Of a stretch of DNA of 64,000 nt, positions 1 through 8,176 are shown piece after piece. The DNA comes from Enterobacter kobei. Its GTDB lineage: Bacteria; Pseudomonadota; Gammaproteobacteria; Enterobacterales; Enterobacteriaceae. Numbering within the stretch: position 1 is the stretch's first letter; the number at the start of each line of letters is the position of its first letter. The notes under the pieces are model-generated. The model was not told the origin of the DNA, made no database searches, and saw only the letters and a list, made by a program, of their open reading frames with translations. A program made the translations under genes and the position numbers. The stretch spans positions 310,001 through 374,000 of the forward strand of contig NZ_AP024590.1 of assembly GCF_018323985.1 (NCBI RefSeq), read 5' to 3'.

Positions 1-1
1 G

Positions 2-1543
2 CAGGGCGGAAACGCCGTGGATGCCGCCGTGGCGGTTGGCTATGCGCTGGCGGTCACGCATCCACAGGCGGGCAATCTCGGCGGCGGTGGATTTATGCTG
101 CTGCGCACCAAAGACGGACAGACCACCGCCATCGACTTCCGCGAAATGGCACCGGCCCAGGCCTCCCGCGATATGTTTTTAGACGATCAGGGCAATCCCG
201 ACAGTAAAAAATCCCTCACCTCACATTTAGCGACCGGCACACCGGGCACGGTGGCGGGCTTCTCGCTGGCGCTGGAAAAATACGGCACGCTACCGCTGAA
301 CAAAGTGGTGCAGCCAGCCATCAAACTTGCCAGGCAGGGCTTTACCGTTAACGACGCGCTGGCAGACGATCTGAAAACGTATGGCAGCGAAGTGTTGCCC
401 AACTATGAAAACAGTAAAGCGATCTTCTGGAAAAACGGCGAGCCGCTGAAAAAAGGCGACAAACTGGTGCAGACCAATCTGGCTAAAAGCCTGGAGATGA
501 TCGCGGAGAAAGGCCCGGAAGCCTTCTACAAAGGCGCCATTGCCGATCAGATCGCCCAGGAGATGAGCAAAAATGGCGGCCTGATCACCAAAGACGATCT
601 GGCCGCCTACAAAGCCGTCGAGCGCACGCCCATCAGCGGCGAGTATCGTGGTTATGAGGTCTTCTCCATGCCACCACCGTCGTCGGGCGGGATCCATATC
701 GTGCAGATCCTGAATATCCTCGAAAACTTCGATCTGGCGAAATACGGCTTTGGCAGCGCCGATGCCATGCAGGTGATGGCAGAAGCAGAAAAGTATGCCT
801 ATGCCGACCGCTCGGAATATTTAGGCGATCCGGATTTTGTGAAAGTGCCGTGGCAGGCGCTGACCAGTAAAGAGTATGCCAAATCAATCGCGCAGCAGAT
901 CGACGTGACAAAGGCGAAGCCATCAAGCCAGATCCGTCCCGGTAAGCTGACGCCTTACGAGAGCAACCAGACCACGCATTTCTCGGTGGTGGATAAAGAC
1001 GGAAATGCGGTGTCGGTCACTTACACGCTTAACACCACATTCGGGACAGGCATTGTGGCGGGGAATACCGGTATTCTGCTGAATAACGAAATGGATGATT
1101 TCTCCGCCAAGCCGGGCGTACCGAACGTTTACGGGCTGGTGGGCGGCGATGCGAACGCCGTGGGGCCAGGCAAACGTCCACTGTCGTCGATGTCGCCCAC
1201 GATCGTGGTAAAAGACGGTAAAACCTGGCTGGTCACCGGCAGCCCGGGCGGGAGCCGTATTATCACGACCGTGCTGCAAATGGTGGTCAACAGCATTGAT
1301 TTCGGAATGAACGTCGCCGAAGCCACCAATGCGCCGCGCTTCCATCATCAGTGGTTGCCGGACGAGCTGCGCGTGGAGAAGGGCTTCAGCCCGGATACGC
1401 TGAAACTGCTGGAGCAAAAAGGGCAGAAAGTCGCTGTGAAAGAGGCAATGGGCAGCACGCAGAGCATTATGATCGCCCCTGACGGCACGCTGTACGGCGC
1501 GTCGGATCCGCGGTCGGTGGATGATTTGACGGCGGGGTATTAG
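2..1543 (+). CDS. ggt: Gamma-glutamyltranspeptidase, 5'-truncated by window edge
   Basis: Periplasmic enzyme that hydrolyses glutathione and other gamma-glutamyl compounds or transfers the gamma-glutamyl group. It is made as a precursor that cleaves itself into large and small subunits at a threonine, which then becomes the N-terminal nucleophile. The frame is already open at base 2 (residues QGGNAVDAAV), so roughly 70 N-terminal residues including the signal peptide lie outside the window. The processing site NQ-TTH is at 965-976, with the nucleophile Thr codon at 971-973. The small-subunit oxyanion and substrate motifs PLSSMSPT and GSPGGSRI follow. The C-terminus (VDDLTAGY) matches the E. 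coli enzyme. A GTG at 17 is internal to the protein and is not the start. Confidence 0.97.
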   Translation, partial: QGGNAVDAAVAVGYALAVTHPQAGNLGGGGFMLLRTKDGQTTAIDFREMAPAQASRDMFLDDQGNPDSKKSLTSHLATGTPGTVAGFSLALEKYGTLPLNKVVQPAIKLARQGFTVNDALADDLKTYGSEVLPNYENSKAIFWKNGEPLKKGDKLVQTNLAKSLEMIAEKGPEAFYKGAIADQIAQEMSKNGGLITKDDLAAYKAVERTPISGEYRGYEVFSMPPPSSGGIHIVQILNILENFDLAKYGFGSADAMQVMAEAEKYAYADRSEYLGDPDFVKVPWQALTSKEYAKSIAQQIDVTKAKPSSQIRPGKLTPYESNQTTHFSVVDKDGNAVSVTYTLNTTFGTGIVAGNTGILLNNEMDDFSAKPGVPNVYGLVGGDANAVGPGKRPLSSMSPTIVVKDGKTWLVTGSPGGSRIITTVLQMVVNSIDFGMNVAEATNAPRFHHQWLPDELRVEKGFSPDTLKLLEQKGQKVAVKEAMGSTQSIMIAPDGTLYGASDPRSVDDLTAGY

Positions 1544-1550
1544 CTTTTAT

Positions 1551-1574
1551 CCTCCTCTCCTGCGGGAGAGGAGG
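1551..1574. terminator. 10-bp hairpin between convergent ggt and yhhY
   Basis: CCTCCTCTCC and GGAGAGGAGG form a perfect 10-bp stem around a 4-base loop (1561-1564). The hairpin sits in the 40-base gap between two genes that end facing each other, so it can act on both strands. There is no strong U run on either side. It is one of a family of similar hairpins in this window. Confidence 0.6.
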
Positions 1575-1583
1575 AAGGTTGCA

Positions 1584-2072
1584 CTATTTCAGCCGCGCCA
1601 TAAACAGCGCATCGACATAGTCGCCATTGCGCAGCGCGTAATGCCTGCCGGTGCCTTCAGTTTCAAAGCCATATTTACGGTACAGCGCCAGCGCGGGGGC
1701 ATTATCGGTAAACACCGTCAGTTCCGTGCGCGTAATGCGCAACCAGTTGTCGCACAGGTTCACCATCTCACGCACTAACGCGCTGCCGACGCCGCGATTA
1801 CGGAAAGCGGGCGATACGCTGATGCCGAAAGTGGCGACATGGCTGCGGCGCGGGTTCTGTTCGACGCTCAATACCAGATGGCCGGTCACTGTGCCGTCAA
1901 TACAGGCTACCAGGTGGCGGCGGCCCGGCTGCGGTTTTAGTCGCTCCTGCCACATTTCCATTGAGGGATGCGGAATTTGTAGCGTGTCGTGATACACCTC
2001 CGGCTGGGCATTCAGCTGACGTAATGCTTCTACGTCGTCGGGCTGTGCATGGCGGATCACGATATCGCTCAT
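1584..2072 (-). CDS. yhhY: GNAT-family N-acetyltransferase YhhY
   Basis: Cytoplasmic acetyl-CoA-dependent N-acetyltransferase of 162 residues, the same length as the E. coli protein, which has been reported to act on small amines or amino acids. The acetyl-CoA pyrophosphate loop of the GNAT fold is visible as RNRGVGSA (residues 91-98). It is followed by the typical helix and by the C-terminal ALYRKYGFE segment that completes the fold. It is convergent with ggt and divergent from the ryhB-yhhX side, which is the E. coli arrangement. The exact substrate cannot be read from sequence. Confidence 0.93.
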   Translation of the reverse strand: MSDIVIRHAQPDDVEALRQLNAQPEVYHDTLQIPHPSMEMWQERLKPQPGRRHLVACIDGTVTGHLVLSVEQNPRRSHVATFGISVSPAFRNRGVGSALVREMVNLCDNWLRITRTELTVFTDNAPALALYRKYGFETEGTGRHYALRNGDYVDALFMARLK

Positions 2073-2156
2073 TCTTTCTCTCCTGTAGGTGAATTATCCC
2101 CTTTAACATCAGGTACTACGGCATGTGCGTCAACTGCCAATTTTTGCAAAAAGAGG

Positions 2157-2186
2157 TAGACAAGTGCGAATGATAATGATTATTAT
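2157..2186 (+). promoter_or_regulatory. Candidate ryhB promoter
   Basis: A -10 element TATTAT lies at 2181-2186, seven bases before the inferred RyhB 5' end at 2193. A weak -35 (TAGACA, 2157-2162) is 18 bases upstream. The -10 element lies inside the Fur box, so Fur binding would block polymerase directly. Confidence 0.5.
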
Positions 2187-2190
2187 TGCC
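2172..2190 (+). promoter_or_regulatory. Fur box controlling ryhB
   Basis: The 19 bases match the Fur consensus GATAATGATAATCATTATC at 15 positions, with the first nine identical. The box overlaps the RyhB -10 element. In E. coli ryhB is the classical Fur-repressed small RNA, so iron starvation should release it here too. A match by eye is not proof of binding, but sequence, position and gene identity agree. Confidence 0.85.
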
Positions 2191-2192
2191 AT

Positions 2193-2287
2193 GCGTTCAG
2201 GGGGACCGCTACGGTAAACCTGAAAGCACGACATTGCTCACATTGCTTCCAGTATTATCTTAGCCAGCCGCGTGCTGGCTTTTTTTT
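2193..2287 (+). ncRNA. ryhB: Small regulatory RNA RyhB
   Basis: Hfq-dependent iron-sparing RNA of about 95 nt, transcribed when Fur is inactive. It pairs with and destabilises mRNAs of iron-using proteins. The central pairing region (2222-2255, containing GCACGACATTGCTCACATT) appears identical to E. coli RyhB as I recall it. The 3' end is a terminator hairpin, AGCCAGC/GCTGGCT (2262-2268 and 2274-2280), with a T run at 2281-2287 that serves as the Hfq-binding tail. The 5' stem-loop differs from E. coli but still folds: lower stem TTCAGG/CCTGAA and upper stem ACCG/CGGT. It lies between yhhY and yhhX as in E. coli. The ends are inferred by alignment. Confidence 0.93.
2262..2287 (+). terminator. 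RyhB intrinsic terminator
   Basis: A 7-bp stem AGCCAGC/GCTGGCT with a 5-base loop is followed by seven or more T residues. It ends RyhB and provides its U-rich tail. Confidence 0.9.
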
Positions 2288-2444
2288 GCCATTTTTTAGC
2301 CTGGCTTACTTGCCATTTTGCTTCCGGGAAGTGCTCGGGTTCCTCACGTACAGAGACCGACGGCTAAGTCCGTGAGCCAGACCGTTTAAAATCCTTATGG
2401 GTATGCGCTATGGTTATGAAAGTAACCTTAAAAAGGACGATACC

Positions 2445-3482
2445 ATGACCCTGCATTGCGCATTTATTGGATTTGGCAAAAGCACCACGCGTTATCACCT
2501 TCCGTATGTTCTCAATCGCAAAGATACCTGGCATGTGGCGCATATCTTCCGCCGCCATGCGAAGCCGGAAGAGCAGCAACCGCAGTACCAGCACATCCAT
2601 TTCACCAGCGATCTCGACGACGTATTAACGGATCCACAGGTCAAACTGGTGGTGGTCTGCACCCACGCCGACAGCCATTTTGAGTACGCGAAACGCGCGC
2701 TGGAAGCGGGTAAAAATGTGCTGGTGGAGAAACCTTTCACGCCGACGCTTGCTGAAGCAAAAACCTTATTTGAACTGGCGAAAAGCAAAGGGCTGACCGT
2801 CACGCCGTACCAGAATCGCCGCTTTGACTCTTGCTTCCTGACCGCGAAAAAAGCCATCGAGAGCGGCAAGCTGGGTAAAATCGTTGAAATCGAAAGCCAT
2901 TTCGATTACTTCCGCCCGGTGGCGGAAACCAAACCTGGCCTGCCGCAGGACGGCATGTTTTACGGGCTTGGCGTGCATACGATGGATCAGATCATCTCGC
3001 TGTTTGGCCGCCCGGACCATGTCTCTTATGACATCCGCAGCCTGCGTAACAAAGCTAACCCGGATGATACTTACGAAGCACAGCTGTTTTACGGCGACCT
3101 GAAAGCCATCGTCAAAACCAGCCACTATGTGAAAATCGATTACCCGAAATTTATCGTTCACGGCACGAAAGGCTCGTTCATTAAATACGGTATCGACCAA
3201 CAGGAAACCAGCCTGAAGGCCAATATTATGCCGGGCGAGGCGGGCTTTGCCGCTGATGACAGCAAAGCCATTCTGGAATACGTCAACGACGCCGGCGAAA
3301 CCGTGCGCGAAGAGTGGTCTGCGGAAACCGGTGACTATGGTCGGGTGTATGACGCGCTCTATGCCACCATCGCCGAGGGGCTGCCGAATTACGTCAAGGA
3401 ATCTGAAGTAATGACCAACCTTGAGATCCTGGAGCGCGGCTTTGAGCAGGCCTCGCCCTCTACCGTAACCCTCGCAAAATAA
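2445..3482 (+). CDS. yhhX: Gfo/Idh/MocA-family oxidoreductase YhhX
   Basis: Predicted NAD(P)-dependent oxidoreductase of 345 residues, the E. coli length; its substrate is unknown. The N-terminal Rossmann fold shows FIGFGKS (residues 7-13), and the family's EKPFT segment, which carries the conserved lysine, follows the second part of that domain. The C-terminal half is the alpha/beta domain typical of the family. The start at 2445 is chosen because AAGGA (2433-2437) is well placed and translation from it matches the family; an upstream ATG at 2397 would add 16 residues that do not. The gene lies 157 bases downstream of RyhB on the same strand. Confidence 0.92.
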   Translation: MTLHCAFIGFGKSTTRYHLPYVLNRKDTWHVAHIFRRHAKPEEQQPQYQHIHFTSDLDDVLTDPQVKLVVVCTHADSHFEYAKRALEAGKNVLVEKPFTPTLAEAKTLFELAKSKGLTVTPYQNRRFDSCFLTAKKAIESGKLGKIVEIESHFDYFRPVAETKPGLPQDGMFYGLGVHTMDQIISLFGRPDHVSYDIRSLRNKANPDDTYEAQLFYGDLKAIVKTSHYVKIDYPKFIVHGTKGSFIKYGIDQQETSLKANIMPGEAGFAADDSKAILEYVNDAGETVREEWSAETGDYGRVYDALYATIAEGLPNYVKESEVMTNLEILERGFEQASPSTVTLAK

Positions 3483-3490
3483 GCTGACCA

Positions 3491-3531
3491 GACTCCTCTG
3501 AACTTGTTCACATTTTTTGAACAGAGGAGTC
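3491..3531 (+). terminator. Hairpin after yhhX
   Basis: GACTCCTCTG (3491-3500) and CAGAGGAGTC (3522-3531) form a perfect 10-bp stem. The 21-base loop can form an inner TTCA/TGAA pairing. It begins 8 bases after the yhhX stop. The sequence that follows (AATTTTC) is only weakly U-rich, so termination strength is uncertain. Confidence 0.55.
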
Positions 3532-3604
3532 AATTTTCACCCACTATCATCCCGAATCGATTGCGTCCACACTTACTCCATCGAAAACAGACGGGGATGA
3601 AAAA

Positions 3605-4300
3605 ATGATTTTCTTACGCAAAGCAAATGAACGTGGTCATGCAAATCATGGCTGGCTGGACTCCTGGCATACTTTCTCTTTCGCAGATTATTACGATCCG
3701 AATTTCATGGGCTTCTCTGCGCTGCGCGTCATTAACGATGACGTGATTGATGCAGGCCAGGGCTTCGGCACCCACCCGCACAAAGACATGGAAATTTTGA
3801 CCTATGTGCTGGAAGGGGCAGTTGAGCACCAGGACAGCATGGGGAATAAAGAGCAGGTTCCGGCAGGTGAATTCCAGATCATGAGCGCCGGTACTGGCGT
3901 ACGTCACTCGGAATACAACCCGAGCGCCACCGACAAGCTGCACCTGTATCAAATCTGGATCATTCCGGAAAAAACCGGCATCACGCCGCGCTACGAACAG
4001 CGCCGCTTTGACGCCGCACAAGGCCGCCAGCTGGTGCTGTCGCCGGATGCCCGTGACGGTTCGCTGAAAGTGAATCAGGATATGGAGCTGTCCCGCTGGG
4101 CGCTGCTGAAAGATGAGCAGTCCGTTTACCAGGTCGCCGCTGAACGCCGCGTCTGGATCCAGGTGGTGAAAGGTGAAGTGTCCATTAACGGCACCAAAGC
4201 CACGACGGCTGACGGTCTGGCAATCTGGGATGAGCAGGCGCTCTCTATCCATGCCGACAGCGACAGCGAAATTCTGCTGTTTGACCTGCCGCCAGTTTGA
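3605..4300 (+). CDS. yhhW: Pirin-family quercetin 2,3-dioxygenase YhhW
   Basis: Bicupin pirin-like protein of 231 residues. The E. coli homologue has quercetin dioxygenase activity in vitro; its role in the cell is unknown. The metal ligands of the N-terminal cupin are all present: His57 and His59 (THPHKD), His101 and Glu103 (RHSEY). The C-terminal cupin lacks a comparable ligand set, as is normal for pirins. The gene stands alone between the hairpin after yhhX and a terminator before gntR. Confidence 0.94.
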   Translation: MIFLRKANERGHANHGWLDSWHTFSFADYYDPNFMGFSALRVINDDVIDAGQGFGTHPHKDMEILTYVLEGAVEHQDSMGNKEQVPAGEFQIMSAGTGVRHSEYNPSATDKLHLYQIWIIPEKTGITPRYEQRRFDAAQGRQLVLSPDARDGSLKVNQDMELSRWALLKDEQSVYQVAAERRVWIQVVKGEVSINGTKATTADGLAIWDEQALSIHADSDSEILLFDLPPV

Positions 4301-4319
4301 TCCCGCTTAAATAAATAAC

Positions 4320-4349
4320 ACAACCTCCCTCTATCTCCGGGGAGGTTGT
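4320..4349 (+). terminator. Terminator after yhhW
   Basis: ACAACCTCCC (4320-4329) pairs perfectly with GGGAGGTTGT (4340-4349) around a 10-base loop, 20 bases after the yhhW stop. Only a weak U run follows. Confidence 0.6.
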
Positions 4350-4402
4350 CTGCTGTCCGTGATAAACTGGAGCGATGTTTTCCCGTTTATCTTACAGGCA
4401 CG

Positions 4403-5398
4403 ATGAAAAAGAAAAGACCCGTACTTCAGGACGTTGCAGATCGCGTTGGCGTGACCAAAATGACCGTCAGCCGGTTCCTTCGTAACCCGGAGCAAGTCTC
4501 CGTCGCGTTACGTGGCAAAATCGCTGCTGCGCTTGATGAACTGGGCTACATTCCCAATCGCGCCCCCGATATTCTCTCCAATGCCACCAGCCGCGCCATT
4601 GGCGTGCTGCTGCCTTCTTTAACGAACCAGGTATTTGCCGAAGTGCTGCGCGGTATCGAAAGCGTTACCGATGCGAACGGCTATCAAACCATGCTGGCGC
4701 ACTATGGCTATAAGCCGGAACTGGAAGAAGAGCGGCTGGAATCGATGTTTTCCTGGAATATCGACGGGCTCATCCTTACCGAGCGCAGCCACACGCCGCG
4801 CACGCTGAAAATGATCGAAGTGGCGGGCATTCCGGTGGTGGAGCTGATGGACAGTAAATCCCCGTGTCTTGATATTGCTGTTGGTTTCGACAACCTGGAA
4901 GCCGCGCGTCAGATGACGGCGGAAATCATCAGCCGCGGCCATCGCCACGTCGCCTATCTGGGTGCACGTCTGGATGAACGTACTATCATCAAACAGCAGG
5001 GGTATGAGCAGGCCATGCGTGAAGCCGGTCTGACGCCTTATAGCGTGATGGTGGAGCAATCCTCCTCTTACACCGCCGGAATTGAACTGATGCGCCAGGC
5101 GCGTCGCGAATATCCGCAGCTCGACGGAATTTTTTGTACCAATGACGATCTGGCCGTCGGCGCGGCTTTTGAGTGTCAGCGTCTGGGATTAACCATTCCC
5201 GGCGACATGGCGATTGCGGGTTTCCACGGCCACGACATTGGTCAGGTGATGGAGCCGCGTCTGGCCAGCGTCCTTACGCCGCGCGAGCGCATGGGTCGCA
5301 TTGGGGCTGAGCGTTTGCTGGCCCGCATCCGTGGTGAAACCGTGACGCCCAAAATGTTAGATTTAGGTTTCACCCTGTCACCGGGCGGATCTATTTAG
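4403..5398 (+). CDS. gntR: Gluconate repressor GntR (LacI family)
   Basis: Represses the gluconate uptake and phosphorylation genes gntKU and gntT until gluconate binds. It has 331 residues, as in E. coli. The N-terminal LacI-type helix-turn-helix reads VLQDVADRVGVTKMTVSRFL, followed by the hinge helix and a periplasmic-binding-protein-like sugar domain. The start ATG at 4403 gives the family N-terminus MKKKRPVLQD; an in-frame start at 4346 would add 19 unrelated residues that overlap the yhhW terminator. Its operators are visible upstream of gntK (5479-5505) and gntT (31976-31989, 32120-32133). Confidence 0.96.
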   Translation: MKKKRPVLQDVADRVGVTKMTVSRFLRNPEQVSVALRGKIAAALDELGYIPNRAPDILSNATSRAIGVLLPSLTNQVFAEVLRGIESVTDANGYQTMLAHYGYKPELEEERLESMFSWNIDGLILTERSHTPRTLKMIEVAGIPVVELMDSKSPCLDIAVGFDNLEAARQMTAEIISRGHRHVAYLGARLDERTIIKQQGYEQAMREAGLTPYSVMVEQSSSYTAGIELMRQARREYPQLDGIFCTNDDLAVGAAFECQRLGLTIPGDMAIAGFHGHDIGQVMEPRLASVLTPRERMGRIGAERLLARIRGETVTPKMLDLGFTLSPGGSI

Positions 5399-5407
5399 TC
5401 TGACAAA

Positions 5408-5423
5408 TATGACGTGGCTCACA
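5408..5423 (+). promoter_or_regulatory. CRP-binding site upstream of gntK
   Basis: TATGA-N6-TCACA, nine of ten positions matching the CRP half-sites TGTGA/TCACA. It lies about 75 bases upstream of the GntR operators and just after the gntR stop, as expected for catabolite activation of gntKU. Confidence 0.75.
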
Positions 5424-5478
5424 TTTATTCACTTCTGGCGTGAATGGATATTGCTTCTCCGCACCCCCGGCATGAAAA

Positions 5479-5505
5479 TGTTACCGATAACTGTTACCCG
5501 TAACA
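5479..5505 (+). promoter_or_regulatory. Tandem GntR operators of gntKU
   Basis: Two adjacent palindromes, TGTTA-CCGA-TAAC and TGTTA-CCCG-TAACA, match the gluconate repressor site. They sit 30 to 57 bases before the gntK start, where they should cover the promoter or the transcript start. Confidence 0.85.
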
Positions 5506-5535
5506 ATTCACCTTAGCATTAGTGGGAGCGACGCC

Positions 5536-6057
5536 TTGAGCACGACTAATCTTGATCACCATGTCTATGTCCTGATGGGCGTATCAGGCAGTGGTAAATC
5601 CGCTGTCGCCAGCGAAGTAGCGCACCAGATCCATGCCGCCTTTCTTGACGGCGACTTCCTGCATCCGCGCAGCAACATCACGAAAATGGCCGCAGGCGAC
5701 CCGCTGAACGACGATGACCGCAAGCCATGGTTACAGGCGCTCAACGACGCCGCTTTCGCCATGCAGCGCACCAATAAAGTGTCGCTCATCGTCTGTTCCG
5801 CGCTGAAAAAGCGCTACCGCGATCAGCTGCGTGACGGCAACCCAAACCTCTCCTTTATTTACCTGAAGGGCGATTTCGATGTTATCGAAAGCCGCCTGAA
5901 AGCGCGTAAAGGTCACTTCTTTAAAACCCAAATGCTGGTGACGCAGTTCGATGCGCTCGAAGAGCCGGGTGCCGACGAGCAGGATGTGCTGGTGGTGAAT
6001 ATCGATCAGCCGCTGGAAGGTGTTGTCGCCAGTACGATTGAAGTGATTAATAAATAA
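5536..6057 (+). CDS. gntK: Thermoresistant gluconokinase GntK
   Basis: Phosphorylates gluconate to 6-phosphogluconate with ATP, feeding the Entner-Doudoroff and pentose phosphate routes. It has 173 residues. The P-loop GVSGSGKS is at residues 15-22, and the LID-region arginines lie in SRLKARKGHF. The start is a TTG at 5536 with GGGAG seven bases upstream (5524-5528); no ATG fits, and this gives the family N-terminus MSTTN. It is cotranscribed with gntU, 14 bases downstream, under the GntR and CRP sites. Confidence 0.95.
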   Translation: MSTTNLDHHVYVLMGVSGSGKSAVASEVAHQIHAAFLDGDFLHPRSNITKMAAGDPLNDDDRKPWLQALNDAAFAMQRTNKVSLIVCSALKKRYRDQLRDGNPNLSFIYLKGDFDVIESRLKARKGHFFKTQMLVTQFDALEEPGADEQDVLVVNIDQPLEGVVASTIEVINK

Positions 6058-6071
6058 ACTAAGGCTGTAGT

Positions 6072-7412
6072 GTGAGTACGTTAACGCTTGTTTTGACAGC
6101 ATTTGGCTCGGTTTTGCTGTTGCTGTTTTTAGTGATGAAGGCCCGTTTACACGCTTTCGTCGCTTTGATGGTGGTTTCTATTGGTGCAGGGCTTTTTTCC
6201 GGAATGCCGCTGACGAAAATCGCGGCGACGATGGAAAAAGGGATGGGCGGCACGCTGGGCTTTCTGGCTATTGTCGTGGCGCTGGGGGCGATGTTTGGCA
6301 AGATTTTGCATGAAACTGGCGCGGTCGATCAGATCGCCGTCAAAATGCTCAAATCTTTTGGTCACAGCCGCGCGCACTACGCGATTGGCATCGCCGGGCT
6401 GATCTGCGCGCTGCCGCTGTTTTTCGAAGTGGCGATTGTGCTGCTGATTAGCGTTGCGTTCTCAATGGCGCGTCACACCGGGACAAATCTGGTGAAGCTG
6501 GTCATTCCGCTGTTTGCCGGTGTGGCCGCGGCGGCGGCATTTCTGGTGCCGGGACCCGCGCCGATGCTGCTGGCCTCACAGATGCACGCCGATTTTGGCT
6601 GGATGATTTTAATCGGGCTCTGTGCGGCTGTTCCGGGGATGCTGATCGCCGGACCGCTGTTTGGGAACGTTATCGGGCGCTATGTCGAACTGCACATTCC
6701 CGACGATATCAGCGAGCCGCACCTGGGCGAAGGCAAAATGCCATCCTTTGGTTTTAGCCTCGCGCTGATCCTGCTGCCGCTGGTGCTGGTGGGTCTCAAA
6801 ACCATCGCCGCGCGCTTCGTTGATCCTGCATCCTCACTGTATGAATGGCTGGAGTTTATTGGTCATCCCTTCACCGCCATTCTGGTAGCCTGTCTGGTGG
6901 CCATTTACGGCCTGGCGCTACGTCAGGGGATGTCGAAAGATCGGGTGATGGAAGTCTGCGGCGCGGCCTTGCAACCGGCGGGGATTATTCTGCTGGTGAT
7001 CGGTGCAGGCGGCGTGTTCAAGCAAGTGCTGGTGGATTCCGGCGTTGGCCCGGCTCTGGGCGAAGCGCTGACGGGTATGGGCCTGCCGATTGCCATTACC
7101 TGTTTTGTTCTGGCTGCCGCGGTGCGCATTATTCAGGGATCGGCAACGGTGGCCTGCTTAACGGCGGTCGGCCTGGTGATGCCGGTGATTGAGCAACTGC
7201 ATTACTCTGGTGCGCAAATGGCCGCGCTGTCGATTTGCATCGCGGGTGGTTCGATTGTGGTAAGTCACGTTAACGACGCCGGTTTCTGGTTGTTCGGCAA
7301 ATTCACTGGCGCAACCGAAGCGCAAACGCTGAAAACCTGGACGATGATGGAAACTATCCTCGGCACGGTAGGTGCCATCGTGGGGATGATCGCGTTTCAG
7401 CTTGTGAGCTGA
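6072..7412 (+). CDS. gntU: Low-affinity gluconate permease GntU
   Basis: Inner-membrane gluconate:H+ symporter of the GntP family, 446 residues, same length as E. coli GntU. Hydrophobic segments occur throughout, including the conserved loops LPLFFEVAIVLL and VPGPAPML. The conserved C-terminal segment HVNDAGFWLF, also seen in GntT, is present. The start is GTG (6072) with AAGG at 6061-6064. It forms an operon with gntK. Two hairpins follow it, at the convergent boundary with yhgN. Confidence 0.96.
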   Translation: MSTLTLVLTAFGSVLLLLFLVMKARLHAFVALMVVSIGAGLFSGMPLTKIAATMEKGMGGTLGFLAIVVALGAMFGKILHETGAVDQIAVKMLKSFGHSRAHYAIGIAGLICALPLFFEVAIVLLISVAFSMARHTGTNLVKLVIPLFAGVAAAAAFLVPGPAPMLLASQMHADFGWMILIGLCAAVPGMLIAGPLFGNVIGRYVELHIPDDISEPHLGEGKMPSFGFSLALILLPLVLVGLKTIAARFVDPASSLYEWLEFIGHPFTAILVACLVAIYGLALRQGMSKDRVMEVCGAALQPAGIILLVIGAGGVFKQVLVDSGVGPALGEALTGMGLPIAITCFVLAAAVRIIQGSATVACLTAVGLVMPVIEQLHYSGAQMAALSICIAGGSIVVSHVNDAGFWLFGKFTGATEAQTLKTWTMMETILGTVGAIVGMIAFQLVS

Positions 7413-7421
7413 GATTACGTG

Positions 7422-7446
7422 CACCCTCTCCACTGAGGAGAGGGTG
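7422..7446. terminator. First hairpin between gntU and yhgN
   Basis: CACCCTCTCC/GGAGAGGGTG forms a 10-bp stem with the 5-base loop ACTGA, 9 bases after the gntU stop. The two genes converge here. Confidence 0.65.
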
Positions 7447-7460
7447 AACACCGATCTCTT

Positions 7461-7481
7461 CCCTCTCCCCAGGGGAGAGGG
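7461..7481. terminator. Second hairpin between gntU and yhgN
   Basis: CCCTCTCCCC and GGGGAGAGGG are inverted around one base, so about 8 bp can pair with a 5-base loop. It is a near copy of the hairpin 15 bases before it and of others in the window. A G-rich tail (GGGTGAGGGG) extends toward the yhgN stop. Confidence 0.6.
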
Positions 7482-7499
7482 TCAGGGTGAGGGGAAAAT

Positions 7500-8093
7500 C
7501 TACCCCTTCATCCACGTCCGGATGCCGTCCAGGAACATCTGCGTGGCGAGCATCACCAGAATCAACCCCATCAGGCGCTCCAGCGCATTCACGCCTTTAT
7601 CCCCCAGCAGACGCAGGAACAGTGACGACTGCAACAGGATCGCCACGGTGCCGCCCCAGGCGAGCAGCAGGGCGATCACCAGATGCCCCATTTGATTCGG
7701 ATACTGATGCGACAGCAGCATCAATGTGGCGAGCAGCGTCGGGCCTGCCACCAGCGGGATCGCCAGCGGGACGATAAACGGCTCTTCACCCGCGGGCAGT
7801 CCGTGGCTTCCGCCGGTAGCGCTGGGAAAGATCATCTTAATGGCGATTAAAAACAGAATGATGCCGCCCGAAATAGACACCGTTTCGGCGCGCAGATTAA
7901 GGAACGACAGGATTTTCTCACCGGCAAACAGAAATATCAGCATCAGCAGCAGGGCGATCAGCAACTCGCGGATCATAATTGCCCGGCGGCGCTTCGGCTC
8001 CGTATGTTTGAGCACCGACATAAAAATGGGCAGGTTGCCGAGCGGATCCATAATCAGGATCAACAGCACTGCGGCGGAGATGATTTCGTTCAT
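7500..8093 (-). CDS. yhgN: MarC-family inner-membrane protein YhgN
   Basis: Integral membrane protein of 197 residues with about six hydrophobic segments, belonging to the MarC/YhgN (UPF0056) family, whose function is not established. Family landmarks include DPLGNLPIF near the N-terminus and PLAIPLVAGP in the middle, both of which look like re-entrant or substrate-path motifs. It lies between gntU and asd, divergent from asd, as in E. coli. Earlier links of this family to antibiotic resistance have not held up, so no transport role is claimed. Confidence 0.92.
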   Translation of the reverse strand: MNEIISAAVLLILIMDPLGNLPIFMSVLKHTEPKRRRAIMIRELLIALLLMLIFLFAGEKILSFLNLRAETVSISGGIILFLIAIKMIFPSATGGSHGLPAGEEPFIVPLAIPLVAGPTLLATLMLLSHQYPNQMGHLVIALLLAWGGTVAILLQSSLFLRLLGDKGVNALERLMGLILVMLATQMFLDGIRTWMKG

Positions 8094-8176
8094 TTAATAC
8101 TTTCCCTAATACGCGCCCCAGATTTTTGCCTATAAGCGCTATTTCTGATGACGTCGCTATCATTGATTAATTTCAC

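Noticed and set aside
2191..2217. 8-codon open frame (ATG 2191) overlapping the RyhB 5' end
   Set aside because: A peptide has been proposed for the ryhB region in some E. coli strains, but here the ATG would lie two bases before the inferred transcript start and there is no ribosome site, so I do not call it.
7444..7695. Plus-strand open frame over the gntU/yhgN hairpins
   Set aside because: It starts in the repeat hairpins and runs antisense to yhgN with no sign of a protein.
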